A stretch of DNA of 64,000 bases, from assembly GCF_004117055.1 (NCBI RefSeq), contig NZ_CP026363.1:2162001-2226000 (forward strand), given 5' to 3'. The translations under genes and the position numbers were made by a program. Below, one piece after another: positions 26,749 through 35,133 of the stretch. Below the pieces are notes generated by a model that had not been told where the DNA came from, made no database searches, and saw nothing but the letters and a program-made list of their open reading frames with translations. How positions within the stretch are numbered: position 1 is the stretch's first letter; each line of letters starts with the position of its first letter. Source of the DNA: Brevibacillus agri. Lineage in GTDB: Bacteria > Bacillota > Bacilli > Brevibacillales > Brevibacillaceae.

Positions 26749-27528
26749 GTGTACTGGCTGCAAAAAAGTGTGGCGATCATCGTCGGAAGTGTGCTCGTTG
26801 CCATTGGCGTCAACCTGTTTTTGGTGCCGCACCGCCTCATGGATGGGGGAATGATCGGGATCGGGCTGCTTGCGACGTATTACATGCAATGGCCGCCCGG
26901 AATGGTGATGATGGGTGTCAGTATCCCGGTTTATGTCCTCGTCTTTTTTTATGACCGCAGGCTGTTTTTCCACAGCTTTCACGGAATGCTGATCTCTTCG
27001 TTTTTTATCGACGTGCTCTCGGATTTGCGCGGCTTCAACAGTTGGTCGACGTCCGCATCAGCGGTGACGGGCGGGGTGTTGATCGGAATGGGCGTCGGTC
27101 TGATGCTCGCTTTTGACACGAATACAGGGGGGACCGACCTGCTGGCGCAATTTTTGGCCAGGCGCTTCAACATGTCTGTGGCGCTGCTGATTCTCGCCAT
27201 CGACGGGTTGATCGTCCTCTGTTCGCTGCATACGATCGGGCTGGAGCGCACGGTGTTTTCGCTTGTGACCATCATCGCGGTAGCGGCGACGACGCACATG
27301 TTCAGCGGGCTTGGACGGCAGCAGCCTCCCTATACGATCATCGGTCCGCTGCATACTTGGCAGGCAGGCACACGCGAGAAGCGCGGGCCTGGCCTGTCGC
27401 TTTCGCCGATTGCGCAAAGAAAAAGCGGCCCAAGCGAGCCTGTTCGCGCAAAAGCGGCAGGGAGATCGGCAAACAGGGCAGGGGAAGCAGACATTTTGGA
27501 GAAAATAAATAGGAAAAGGATGAAATGA
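26749..27528 (+). CDS. YitT family membrane protein
   Basis: A 259-residue membrane protein with five to six helices. The family blocks are VGSVLVAIGVNLFLVPHRLMDGG, GGVLIGMGVGLMLAFDTNTGGTDLLAQ and the cytoplasm-facing ends. The usual soluble DUF2179 C-terminal domain is absent and is replaced by a Lys/Arg/Gly-rich tail of about 60 residues. The start is GTG at 26749 after GGGGAGG. It overlaps the MBL hydrolase by ATGA, so the two are co-translated. Function of the family is unknown. Confidence 0.8.
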   Translation: MYWLQKSVAIIVGSVLVAIGVNLFLVPHRLMDGGMIGIGLLATYYMQWPPGMVMMGVSIPVYVLVFFYDRRLFFHSFHGMLISSFFIDVLSDLRGFNSWSTSASAVTGGVLIGMGVGLMLAFDTNTGGTDLLAQFLARRFNMSVALLILAIDGLIVLCSLHTIGLERTVFSLVTIIAVAATTHMFSGLGRQQPPYTIIGPLHTWQAGTREKRGPGLSLSPIAQRKSGPSEPVRAKAAGRSANRAGEADILEKINRKRMK

Positions 27529-28469
27529 GGGACAACATCGTGTCTGCCTATACACCGCAAATGATAACCGAGCGGGTCGGCTATTTTCCCGGTCACGTCA
27601 ACATCGGCCTGGTTATCGGCAACAGCGGAGCGATTCTGATCGATTCCGGACTGGAGGCGCAAACCGCCAAAAAAATCAAAAAAGGGCTGGACGCGATTGC
27701 CCAGCCCTTGTGCGCGATCATTCAAACACACGCTCATGCCGATCACTTCGGAGGAAACGCCTACCTGCTCGGATGCTGGCCCGAAGCCAAAGTATTCGCG
27801 CCACCGCTGGAAGAAGCGATCATCCGCTATCCGGTTCTGGAACCCATCTACTTGAACATGGGAGCAGAACCGCTTGCGGAGCTGAAAAACAAGTTTTTGC
27901 TGGCGCAAGCTTCCCGGGTGGACCACCTCCTTCCATTAGAAGGGATGCTGGAAATCGACGGTGTGCCGTTTACGATCCTTTCTCTGCCGGGGCACAGCTA
28001 TCAGCAGGTCGGTCTGATCTGCGAGGACATTTGCTTTGCCGCGGACAGTTATTTGGGTGAAGAAGTATTGGAAAAGCACAAGCTGCCGTTTCTCGTAGAT
28101 GCACATGAGACGATGAACAGTTTGCGCAAGCTCCTGTCGACCGATTGCAGAGGATATTTGCCCGGTCATGGAGCGTACACCACCTCCTCTCAAGGTGCGG
28201 TGCACAAAAATATGGAATGGCATGAACGGATTTACGCCGTCATCGAAGACATTTTAAGAGAGGAGCGCGGAGTAGAAGACGCTCTCGCCCTCCTGTGTGA
28301 ACGCTTGCACATTTCCATCGAGAACGCGACAAGCTACGCCCTGTTCCGGACGGCTTTCATGGGCTATCTCGTCGGCCTGGCAAAAGAAAAGAGAGTGGCG
28401 TATCGGTTTGCTGCGAACAGATGGCTGTGGAGCACGGTTCAGGATGGAGCGGAGGGAGAAGACAGGTAA
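27525..28469 (+). CDS. Metallo-beta-lactamase fold hydrolase
   Basis: A 314-residue MBL-fold enzyme. The di-metal motif is THAHADHFGG near residues 68-77, with PGHSYQQ, the bridging Asp in CFAADSYLG, and a later PGHGAYT supplying the remaining ligands. The final ~80 residues form a helical extension beyond the core fold. It is coupled to yitT by a 4-base overlap. The substrate is unknown; the family includes glyoxalase II-like thioesterases and many others. Its 3' end overlaps the convergent YugN-like gene by 31 bases. Confidence 0.85.
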   Translation: MRDNIVSAYTPQMITERVGYFPGHVNIGLVIGNSGAILIDSGLEAQTAKKIKKGLDAIAQPLCAIIQTHAHADHFGGNAYLLGCWPEAKVFAPPLEEAIIRYPVLEPIYLNMGAEPLAELKNKFLLAQASRVDHLLPLEGMLEIDGVPFTILSLPGHSYQQVGLICEDICFAADSYLGEEVLEKHKLPFLVDAHETMNSLRKLLSTDCRGYLPGHGAYTTSSQGAVHKNMEWHERIYAVIEDILREERGVEDALALLCERLHISIENATSYALFRTAFMGYLVGLAKEKRVAYRFAANRWLWSTVQDGAEGEDR

Positions 28470-28798
28470 TCGGCAATCTCTGCCAGTTTGTGCTCGGCTG
28501 CTTCCCGAACGGATTTCGGTATGAAGAAAATTTCTTCCGAGGTGTTCATGTAAAATTTCGCTTCCAGATACGGATGACCCAGCTTGACAGTCATCTCGCC
28601 TTTGCCTGTTGACGAGTTGGTGAAATTGGTGGGAATGCGCAGGAAATACGTGCTGCTGCTGGCAGAATCGTACATGACGACATCATACGTGGGCATGCCG
28701 TCCCCGCCTGATCGGTGAAACCCCTGCTGTCTGAGCATTTTGTCGACATAGGAGAGTGGCTGCACGACACCGGTCAGGGTCTTGTTTTTTAACCGCAT
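28439..28798 (-). CDS. YugN-like family protein
   Basis: A 119-residue small protein. The strand-rich TYFLRIPTNFTNSSTGKGEMTVKLGHPYLEAKFY region matches what I know of the YugN-like family of Bacillales, which are soluble proteins of unknown function. The ATG at 28798 follows GAGGAGG at 6-base spacing. The frame continues upstream to 28915 but has no better site. It is convergent and overlapping with the MBL gene and divergent from the PHP gene. Confidence 0.6.
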   Translation of the reverse strand: MRLKNKTLTGVVQPLSYVDKMLRQQGFHRSGGDGMPTYDVVMYDSASSSTYFLRIPTNFTNSSTGKGEMTVKLGHPYLEAKFYMNTSEEIFFIPKSVREAAEHKLAEIADYLSSPSAPS

Positions 28799-28907
28799 GG
28801 ACATCCTCCTCGGCTCAACCTGTGAGAAAATTCGGGTTTGGTACCATCCTATGAGTGGTGGGCGGATTTCAGACTTAGAGAAAACGAAAAGAAGGAGTGG
28901 AAGCAAC

Positions 28908-29753
28908 ATGCTCAAGCAAGCAGATTTACATACTCATACAAAGGCGTCAGACGGCACCTGCGAGCCTGCGGAAAACGTGCGCCTGGCAAAAGAAGCCGGA
29001 CTGGCTGCTCTTGCGATTACGGACCACGATACGGTGGCAGGCGTAGCCGAAGCGATGGAGGCGGGAGCGAAGCTCGGCGTGGAAATCATCCCGGGCGTGG
29101 AGGTAAGCTCGGTCGGCAATGGCCAGGACATTCACGTGCTCGGCTATTTTGTGCCTTACGAAGATCAGGCGTTCCAGGAGCGGCTGGTGAGCCTGCGCGA
29201 GACGCGCCATCAACGCAACCAACTGCTGATCGCCCGCCTGCAGGAGCTGGGCATTGCGATCACGCTGGAAAACGTCTACCGCCGCAAGCAGGGGACGGAC
29301 AAAAACATCGGCCGTCCGCACATCGCCGAGGAACTGATCGAGCTTGGCGTCGTCGCTACGATGGAAGAAGCGTTCGACAAATACCTGGGAAAAGGGGGAG
29401 CGGCGTACGTCAACCCGCCGCGCATCACGCCGCAGGAGGCAATCACGCTGATTCAGGAGGCGGGCGGCGTAGCCGTGCTGGCGCACCCGGGACTGTACGA
29501 CGATGACGAGCTTGTGCGCGAACTGATCGCATTCGGGCTGGACGGAATCGAAGTGAACCACCCGGACAACGACGAGCTGCAAAAGCTGCGCTACAGCAAA
29601 TGGGCCGACGAGCACGGCCTCGTCATGACAGGCGGCTCGGATTTTCACGGCTGGCGCGGCGAGGAGCCGTTTCACGCCATGCTCGGCTCGCACACGGCGT
29701 CGCTGGAGGTCGTGGAGCGGTTGCGGGAGTTAGCGCAGCAGCGGAGGGGGTAA
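28908..29753 (+). CDS. PHP domain phosphoesterase (YciV/TrpH-like)
   Basis: A 281-residue PHP-family metal phosphoesterase. Motifs in order: ADLHTHTKASDGT, ITDHDTVAG, PGVEVSS, HVLGYF, VAVLAHPGLYDDDE and GGSDFHG, supplying the trinuclear metal site. Close relatives remove 3' phosphates from 3',5'-bisphosphonucleotides or trim RNA 5' ends. The ATG at 28908 follows AGAAGGAGTGG. It is monocistronic and ended by a hairpin terminator about 215 bases downstream. Substrate assignment is by family only. Confidence 0.85.
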   Translation: MLKQADLHTHTKASDGTCEPAENVRLAKEAGLAALAITDHDTVAGVAEAMEAGAKLGVEIIPGVEVSSVGNGQDIHVLGYFVPYEDQAFQERLVSLRETRHQRNQLLIARLQELGIAITLENVYRRKQGTDKNIGRPHIAEELIELGVVATMEEAFDKYLGKGGAAYVNPPRITPQEAITLIQEAGGVAVLAHPGLYDDDELVRELIAFGLDGIEVNHPDNDELQKLRYSKWADEHGLVMTGGSDFHGWRGEEPFHAMLGSHTASLEVVERLRELAQQRRG

Positions 29754-30092
29754 CGGGCGGCCCAGGACAATGATTGGGGAGCGAGAAAGGCGAACGAGTC
29801 ATTCGCCCGGAAGTGAAAGGGCACGGTGTTCAATCACTCGGGAATGAAAAGGGGAAACGAGCCTGAATCAATAGCTCGCCAGTGCAAAGCACAGAACGCC
29901 ATGCCCCATCGCTGGACGGCAAGACTAACCAAAGCGCAGGAGCCTTTTGTCTCATCAGAAAAAAGTCAGCCCCCTGTCTGTAGCCAGTTTGGCTAACCCA
30001 GAAGAGGGGGCTTTTTGTACAGACAGATCGGCTTTTCCATCCCAGTCCCAGGGCAAAAAGCAGCAGGCGAAGCTCCCCGTTTGCTGCTGCTC
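29754..30092. other. Intergenic region without gene
   Basis: About 340 bases between the PHP gene and the end of the DUF3995 gene. I see no supported gene here, only the hairpin terminator at 29968-30016. Confidence 0.6.
29968..30016 (+). terminator. Hairpin terminator, probably bidirectional
   Basis: The stem AGCCCCCT / AGGGGGCT encloses an inner AGCCA / TGGCT hairpin and ends in TTTTT. On the minus strand the same stem is followed by GACTTTTTTC, so it can also terminate the DUF3995 transcript. Confidence 0.75.
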
Positions 30093-30515
30093 CTAGAGCA
30101 AAACCGCCACAAACGCGAACCCAAGCCACAGGCACAGCGGACTAAACAGCCGCGTATCCTGGCGGGCGAAGGCAGTTGTGCGTCACTTTCTTGAAAAAGC
30201 CCACATAGCGAAAGTCGCCCATGGCGCGCAGCAAAAAGACGGCGGCGCAGGCGATGCAGCCACATTGGATCAGGGCAGGCGCGATCAGTGGCGCAAGGTA
30301 GCCGCTTTTGGCAAGCAGCAAATAGTCGACGAACAGCAGCAAGCCTGCTACTGCGAGCGTTCCCGCTTTTCCCGGGCGAAACAAGGGGCGGGCACTGTCC
30401 GCGGATACAGGAATGGCGACAAGGCTCCCCAGCTTCCGCCAACAGCCCAGTAGACGTGCAGCAGCGATACAGCAGCGAGTAAAAACGCGGCGGACAGGAC
30501 AAACAGAGTGGTCAT
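30093..30515 (-). pseudogene. DUF3995 family membrane protein, two compensating frameshifts
   Basis: Read from ATG 30515 (AAGGAGG ahead), the gene encodes a four-helix DUF3995 protein of about 140 residues, but in three pieces. The first ends near GSWGA; a one-base loss (about 30432) moves the conserved middle (VAIPVSADSARPLF through MGDFRYVGFFKKVTH) to the next frame. A one-base gain near 30173 restores the original frame for AFARQDTRLFSPLCLW and the stop. Total length stays divisible by three. All three pieces match what I know of the family, so the indels are recent or are assembly errors. It lies downstream of a TetR gene and carries the same candidate operator. Confidence 0.65.
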
Positions 30516-30583
30516 GAAAAACGCCTCCTTGGGGTTGCCACCGTTTTGGTGTCGGCTTTCCCTTTTATCCTCTTTCACACAAA

Positions 30584-30607
30584 AAGATACGCAACCGTAT
30601 GTTTTGG
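30584..30607. promoter_or_regulatory. Candidate TetR operator upstream of DUF3995 gene
   Basis: A 24-base site with core ATACG-N4-CGTAT followed by GTTTTGG matches the site ahead of the tetR gene at 20 of 24 positions. It lies about 70 bases upstream of the DUF3995 start. Confidence 0.6.
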
Positions 30608-30673
30608 CCGTGAAAAACTCCTTTTTGCGGGAGCTTTTCGCGAGCAGAGAAGCTTTTCCAAGCAAAGAAGCTT

Positions 30674-31192
30674 TCAACAGTCCCACGTCAAAAAATGCTG
30701 CAAAGGCCCGGAGATGTCAAAAGGCTCATCCAGCTCCCCGCGCACCAGCCAGCCGATGTAGACGAGGTAAGCCAGGTGGGCACGGGCAGATGCGTCGGCG
30801 GAGGACAGCCCCTTTTTTTCGTACAAGGCCGCGACGTAGCCGATTCTCCGTTTTTCAATTCCGACCAGCCGCTTGCCCAAGTCCGGGTTTTGTTTGGCCC
30901 ACGCGTACATCGCCGCTTCGACTTTGCGCTCTGTCGTAAAAACAAACGACAACAGCCGCTCCAAAGTGGCGTCGTCCGCTTGGGGGGCCGCGATGATCCG
31001 CTCTGTGGCGTGCTCCTCCCAATAGTCGATCACGGCGTCGAGCAAATCGCGGCGGTCCTGAAAATGGTGGTAAAAGCTGCCTTTGCTAATTCGTAGCTTG
31101 CGCGCGATCGCTTCCACGCGCACAGCCTCGATGCCGGACTCGCCAAGCGTATCCAGCGCTGCCCGGACCCAATCCTCGCGTGTGTATTGCAT
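30674..31192 (-). CDS. TetR/AcrR family repressor
   Basis: 172 residues. The N-terminal helix-turn-helix (VRVEAIARKLRISKGSFYHHFQDRRDLLDAVI, residues ~24-56) is typical of TetR. The C-terminal ligand domain is helical with WAKQNPDLGKRLVGIEKRR. GAGGTG precedes the ATG. A palindromic site just upstream of its own start recurs ahead of the DUF3995 gene, so it probably represses itself and that membrane protein. The effector is unknown. Confidence 0.88.
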   Translation of the reverse strand: MQYTREDWVRAALDTLGESGIEAVRVEAIARKLRISKGSFYHHFQDRRDLLDAVIDYWEEHATERIIAAPQADDATLERLLSFVFTTERKVEAAMYAWAKQNPDLGKRLVGIEKRRIGYVAALYEKKGLSSADASARAHLAYLVYIGWLVRGELDEPFDISGPLQHFLTWDC

Positions 31193-31204
31193 CGTTCACC
31201 TCTG

Positions 31205-31228
31205 AAAATACGGTAGCGTATGTTTTGG
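31205..31228. promoter_or_regulatory. Candidate TetR operator upstream of tetR
   Basis: The core ATACG-GTAG-CGTAT followed by GTTTTGG lies 13 bases upstream of the tetR ATG. It matches the DUF3995 upstream site at 20 of 24 positions; the differing bases are in the spacer and at one flanking position. Confidence 0.62.
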
Positions 31229-31288
31229 TTCCATCCTATTCCAGATAGCGAGGGCATGTCAAGACGAAAGGCGACGCGCCAGCCAAAA

Positions 31289-31325
31289 ATACAAACAAAC
31301 CCTCCGCTCCCATTGTGAAGGAGGG
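31289..31325 (-). terminator. Terminator of the yjcG-yjcF group
   Basis: On the minus strand the stem CCCTCC / GGAGGG is followed by TTTGTTTGT, about 45 bases after the yjcF-like stop. Confidence 0.6.
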
Positions 31326-31370
31326 TGGAGGGCGAGACGAACAAGTTTTGCAGTCTGGCGATGAAATCGG

Positions 31371-31823
31371 TTAGCGCAACGCTTTGACCATCGCGATATG
31401 CTCGATGCCGGCTTCATCGAAAACGTCGCCGTGCGGCTCGTAGCCGAGCTTTTCATAGAAACGTTGCGCGTGCGTCTGGGCGTTCAGCTTGAGGCTGTCA
31501 AAGCCGAGCTCTTTGGCGGCTTCTTCCATGACGATCATGATCTGGCGCCCCAGTCCGGTGCCGCGCTCGTCTTTTAGTACCGCCACGCGCTCGATTTTTC
31601 CCACGCCGGGCGCATACGGCCGCAAGCGGCTTGCCCCGACTGGTTGCTGCTCGTTGTACGCGACGAAATGAACGGTGCCGCTTCCTGGCTGGTCATGCTC
31701 GTCAATCTCCAGGTCGGCGGGAACCTCCTGCTCATCAATGAACACCGCTTTTCGCACAGCGAGGGCATCCTGCATTTCCTGGTCCGAGTTTACTTTTTGG
31801 ATCACATAAGATTGCTGCTTCAT
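31371..31823 (-). CDS. yjcF: GNAT family N-acetyltransferase (YjcF-like)
   Basis: A 150-residue GNAT enzyme: AVRKAVFIDEQEVPADLEIDEHD, GASRLRPYAPGVGKIERVAVLKDERGTGLGRQI (acetyl-CoA loop) and LNAQTHAQRFYEKLGY. These segments closely resemble B. subtilis YjcF as I recall it. The start at 31823 follows AAAGGACG at loose spacing. The order yjcF-yjcG-yjcH is conserved with B. subtilis. The acetyl acceptor is unknown. Confidence 0.82.
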   Translation of the reverse strand: MKQQSYVIQKVNSDQEMQDALAVRKAVFIDEQEVPADLEIDEHDQPGSGTVHFVAYNEQQPVGASRLRPYAPGVGKIERVAVLKDERGTGLGRQIMIVMEEAAKELGFDSLKLNAQTHAQRFYEKLGYEPHGDVFDEAGIEHIAMVKALR

Positions 31824-31904
31824 AGAGGACACGTCCTTTTCTGTTTTGCGGTAAAAAGATCCCTCCCTGCAAGCCAAGCTCACGGGGAGGGCGCCAATCT
31901 TGCT

Positions 31905-32414
31905 TTATTTTTTCAAGAGGAAGGTCTGGTAAACGCTCCAGATGCCGTCTTCCAGTTGGTAAATCAGGTGGAAGCGGTCAATTTCGCTCGTCAGGTCGAT
32001 TTTGGCCATGCTCAATTGTCCGGTTACATCACGCAGTTCATCGTCGGACAGGTCGCGCCCGATGGTCAGATGCGGTACGTACGCGTAGGTTTCTTTTTCC
32101 GACACACACTGGTTCACGATCTTTTCGTGCAGGGCGTGGAATGGCTCTTTGTTTTGCACAGCCAAATAAATGACGTTCGTCGTCGGATGGAAAGTAGAAA
32201 CCCGATGGAAATGAGCAGTAAAGCTTTCAGTAGAGGAGGCAACCTGCTCCAGATGGCTCACCAGCTCTGGCAGCTTGGCTTCTTCAAGGTCAAAGGCTTC
32301 TTTCAAACGGATATATGGAGGTACCAATGCGTATGCAGGGTCATAACGCTTCCGGTAAGAGTTGGCCACTTCTTGCACCTTGCTGGATGGAAAGATTACG
32401 ATACTATACATCAT
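31905..32414 (-). CDS. yjcG: 2H phosphoesterase-like protein (YjcG-like) lacking first HxTx motif
   Basis: A 169-residue member of the 2'-5' RNA ligase-like (2H) family, similar to B. subtilis YjcG throughout (SYRKRYDPAYALVPP, DRFHLIYQLEDGIWSVY). The second motif is intact in VPHLTIGR. The first motif, H-x-T-x in B. subtilis (PPHLTL), reads PPYIRL here, confirmed in the nucleotide sequence. Both catalytic residues of that half are therefore replaced (His to Tyr, Thr to Arg), and cyclic phosphodiesterase activity is doubtful. The ATG at 32414 follows AAGGAGGAG. It lies next to yjcF and near yjcH. Confidence 0.8.
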   Translation of the reverse strand: MMYSIVIFPSSKVQEVANSYRKRYDPAYALVPPYIRLKEAFDLEEAKLPELVSHLEQVASSTESFTAHFHRVSTFHPTTNVIYLAVQNKEPFHALHEKIVNQCVSEKETYAYVPHLTIGRDLSDDELRDVTGQLSMAKIDLTSEIDRFHLIYQLEDGIWSVYQTFLLKK

Positions 32415-32563
32415 GAGAACCACTCCTCCTTGCTATCTATCATGCATGCTCTACAAGAAACTATTTTAACAGAAAATTCTTCATTTGTGTAATGTTATGC
32501 GTCGAACCGTATATTCCGGCCGCGTCGGGACACACTGTGTAGTGCAAGGAGGTGCCGCACTGC

Positions 32564-32722
32564 ATGTACACGGCCATGATGATAACATTCATTTTTCTCG
32601 TCCTGCTCCTGTTGTCAGTGCTGACCTTCACCATTTTGTCGGCGATTCGCAAAGGAGAGTTCGAAGAAGCACTCGTTTCGCCCTTAAAGGATGAAGGCCC
32701 GCAGGAAGAACAGCCACGGTAA
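32564..32722 (+). CDS. Small single-pass membrane protein
   Basis: A 52-residue frame with a very strong AAGGAGGTG site 8 bases upstream. It has one hydrophobic segment (MMITFIFLVLLLLSVLTFTIL) and then a charged cytoplasmic tail (RKGEFEEALVSPLKDEGPQEEQ). It runs opposite to the flanking yjcG and yjcH genes and ends 2 bases before the convergent yjcH stop. I do not recognise a family. The ribosome site and clean membrane topology make it a credible gene. Confidence 0.6.
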   Translation: MYTAMMITFIFLVLLLLSVLTFTILSAIRKGEFEEALVSPLKDEGPQEEQPR

Positions 32723-32724
32723 GT

Positions 32725-33429
32725 TTACCCGTAAAGCGTACGCAGCATACGGGGGAGGTTTTGCTGCCAGTGGCCCCACGTATGGTCACCCTCGAACGTT
32801 TCGTAGAAGAGGGTGGCCTTTTTCGTCTGCAAAATGGCTCGCAGCTCCTCATTGGCCGCATACAGGTTCAGGACGCCGCGCGAAGAGTTCACAGCGGTTT
32901 CTTCCGTCCCGATTTCCAGATAAAACGTCTGCGGCACCGTCAGCTCAGCTTCCGCGACACGGCGGTTCAGCCGTTCGTCCATGGCCCCCGACTGGCAGGC
33001 CACCTGTCCAAACGTATGCGGATAAGCCAGCGCCGTAAACAGGGAAACGACGCCACCGAGCGATTCCCCAAGCAAGGTCCGCCCGTTGCCGAGTGGGTGC
33101 GTAGAGTAACGGGAATCCACGAAGCTGACGACTTCATCAGCCAGAAAGCGGGTGTAAGCCAGATGCTCCTTGCCGTCCGGATGGTAGCGGTCAAAACGCT
33201 TTGTTTTTTCGACGGGAAGAAAAACGGCAATGAGATCGGGCAGCTCTTTGTCCTCGATCATCCGATCCAGCAAGGTCGCCATTCGGCCCATGGCCAAATA
33301 ATCGTCGCCATCCTGCACGTAGAGGACCGGGTAGGAGTAGAGCGGCGAATAGCGTTTGGGGGTGTAGACAATCAGTTTTTCCGGCGTTCCCAAATGCCGG
33401 CTGTCCAAGACGATTTCCTCAAGGGCCAC
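32725..33429 (-). CDS. yjcH: Esterase D/YjcH-like alpha/beta hydrolase
   Basis: A 234-residue putative esterase. The N-terminal part reads VYTPKRYSPLYSYPVLYVQDGDDYLAMGR, the nucleophile elbow is LLGESLGGVVSL with the catalytic Ser, and the C-terminal His is in FEGDHTWGHW. This fold is shared with enterochelin-esterase-type hydrolases and matches B. subtilis YjcH. GTG 33429 is chosen as start because AAGGAGG lies 8 bases ahead; the frame continues upstream to 33558 without a site. The substrate is unknown. Confidence 0.82.
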   Translation of the reverse strand: MALEEIVLDSRHLGTPEKLIVYTPKRYSPLYSYPVLYVQDGDDYLAMGRMATLLDRMIEDKELPDLIAVFLPVEKTKRFDRYHPDGKEHLAYTRFLADEVVSFVDSRYSTHPLGNGRTLLGESLGGVVSLFTALAYPHTFGQVACQSGAMDERLNRRVAEAELTVPQTFYLEIGTEETAVNSSRGVLNLYAANEELRAILQTKKATLFYETFEGDHTWGHWQQNLPRMLRTLYG

Positions 33430-33675
33430 AGCGAAGTCCTCCTTATGGATGTTTACGCAAAAATTATTATACAGGAGAGCGCATGGGCTGCCCAATGCTT
33501 TCGTGTGCTGCGAGAACCATGACGAGAGTTGGTTCGTGGGCAAAGAGCTTTTCGACAAGCGGACGGCAAGGTTGTCCGCATGTTCTTTGGGCGAAAGATT
33601 GTCGCAATTTTGTCACCGTGTGATACTATGGTAGGAAACGACTTCACTCGATTTGTGGAAGGGGTTGTCTCTTAT

Positions 33676-34266
33676 ATGAAGAAGCAAGTACACAGCATCG
33701 AAGTCAGAAACGCTGCTCTCAATCGCCTGGCAGAACGTGGCGTCACGGTGGAGGACATCGCGGAGATCGTCTATCTCATGCAGTCTCCGTACCATCCCGG
33801 CCTGACCATGGAGCCGTGCATCGAGAGTGTGAAAGCCGTCTTGGAAAAAAGGGAAATGCAGCACGCCATCTTAGTTGGCGTTGAGTTGGATACGTTGGCG
33901 GAAAAGGGCCTTTTGTCCGAGCCGCTCCAGTCGATCATCGCAACAGACGAAGGCCTGTTTGGGTGCGACGAGACGTTGGCTTTGGGATCGGTCTTCGGAT
34001 ACGGCAGCATCGCCGTCACAACCTTTGGACATCTGGACAAACATAAAGTCGGCGTCATCAAAAGACTGGACACCAAGTCCGCCGAGGGCCGCGTACACAC
34101 ATTCCTCGACGACCTGATCGCAAGCGTGGCGGCAAACGCTTCCAGCCGAATGGCCCACCGCATGCGCGATGAACAGGAAGCCGAGCTGGCCCGCTCCGAG
34201 GCGGAAGCGCTGAAAGCCGAGCTGCGCGTGGAGGATAAAGGTGAAGGGACGGAGCAGGCCGGGTAG
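33676..34266 (+). CDS. pgpA: Phosphatidylglycerophosphatase A (YutG-like)
   Basis: A 196-residue PgpA-family protein, corresponding to B. subtilis YutG, which dephosphorylates phosphatidylglycerophosphate. Visible features: the ALNRLAERGVTVEDIAEIVYLMQSPYHPGLTMEPC N-terminus, the ATDEGLFGCDETLALGSVFGYGSIAVTTFGHLDK core, and HTFLDDLIASVAANASSR. The Gram-positive form is soluble, without the membrane helices of E. coli PgpA. The ATG at 33676 follows GGAAGGGG. A Glu/Lys/Ala-rich tail extends past the family core. Confidence 0.83.
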   Translation: MKKQVHSIEVRNAALNRLAERGVTVEDIAEIVYLMQSPYHPGLTMEPCIESVKAVLEKREMQHAILVGVELDTLAEKGLLSEPLQSIIATDEGLFGCDETLALGSVFGYGSIAVTTFGHLDKHKVGVIKRLDTKSAEGRVHTFLDDLIASVAANASSRMAHRMRDEQEAELARSEAEALKAELRVEDKGEGTEQAG

Positions 34267-35133
34267 CAGGGGAGCTGTGGAGTTGTGGAACTGCTGAACT
34301 GCGGTTTGGAGGTTTACAGGCTTGCAGGCTTGCATCCAGACTTACTTGCCTGGATTGTTACCTATCTATCTTTGTGGTTTGGGTGTGGCGGTTTTGGCGG
34401 GTTTTTTGCTCTGCAGGATTTTTGATGACAGGTTTTTTGCGTTTTTTTCATTGCAGTTTTTTGTCTGTTAAGGTTTTCTCTTGTTAGGGTTTTCTTCTCT
34501 TAGGATTTTCGCCTGTGAGGCTTTTCCGTTTCGCAGGGGAAAAGGTGTTTGCAATGGATGAGCGAGAGCCATTTTTTCGTTGGTGCTGTTCCCATGTTCG
34601 GGGCGCCCGCCGTTTGAGTGAGCGGGGCCGGGAGTGTGGGGAGAGTAGCGGCGGGGGGATGGCTTTTTGTTTTGGGGTGGATGGGGCGGGGAGTGGTCAT
34701 CCGGCGCTCTATTCGTCTGTTCGCCTGTTTAACTGTTCATTCGTTCATCCGTCGTTTACTCGGACTTGTTCCTGTTCTTTCTGGTGCATTGCTGATAGGA
34801 GTTGTGGGAGTTTCGATGAATGTTTCGACAAGGGCTTCAGCAAAGGCTTCAACAAAGGCCTCAACAAAAGCTTTAACAAAAAACCTCAATGAAAAACTTA
34901 ATCGAAACCTTAACCTGAAAACCGAACCCCTAACCACCATCATCAGCGAAGAGACAATAGGGGCGGAAATATCTTTCGTAAAAACTTTTTCGTTCTCGGC
35001 GATTTTTATGCGAAGGAGTGTGTACAAGCTTGATTTTTAGGGGAGAAGAGCACGCTGAAAGGCTGATTTTACGCGGTTTTTCATGTGCTTTTGGTAAGAG
35101 TGAAAAAAATTACAAGAAATTATTCATTTCCTC
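34267..35133. other. Low-complexity region without a convincing gene
   Basis: About 870 bases. From 34375 to 34540 a run of roughly 16-base imperfect repeats has a T4-T6 block followed by a TG-nn-AGG-like end. From 34828 to 34925 a 12-base unit (GGCTTCAACAAA and variants) repeats about eight times. A frame at 34618-35040 reads through the second block (ASAKASTKASTKALTK) but has no good ribosome site and looks accidental. The region separates core chromosome from the tRNA genes and the integrated element. Confidence 0.6.
34828..34925. repeat. 12-bp degenerate tandem repeat
   Basis: Successive units GGCTTCAGCAAA, GGCTTCAACAAA, GGCCTCAACAAA, AGCTTTAACAAA and then more divergent copies. The unit length is a multiple of three, which creates a repetitive frame. 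Confidence 0.7.

Noticed and set aside
34618-35040. 140-codon frame with ASTKASTKALTK repeats
   Set aside because: The frame results from a 12-base tandem repeat; no ribosome site, no family, and it starts mid low-complexity DNA.
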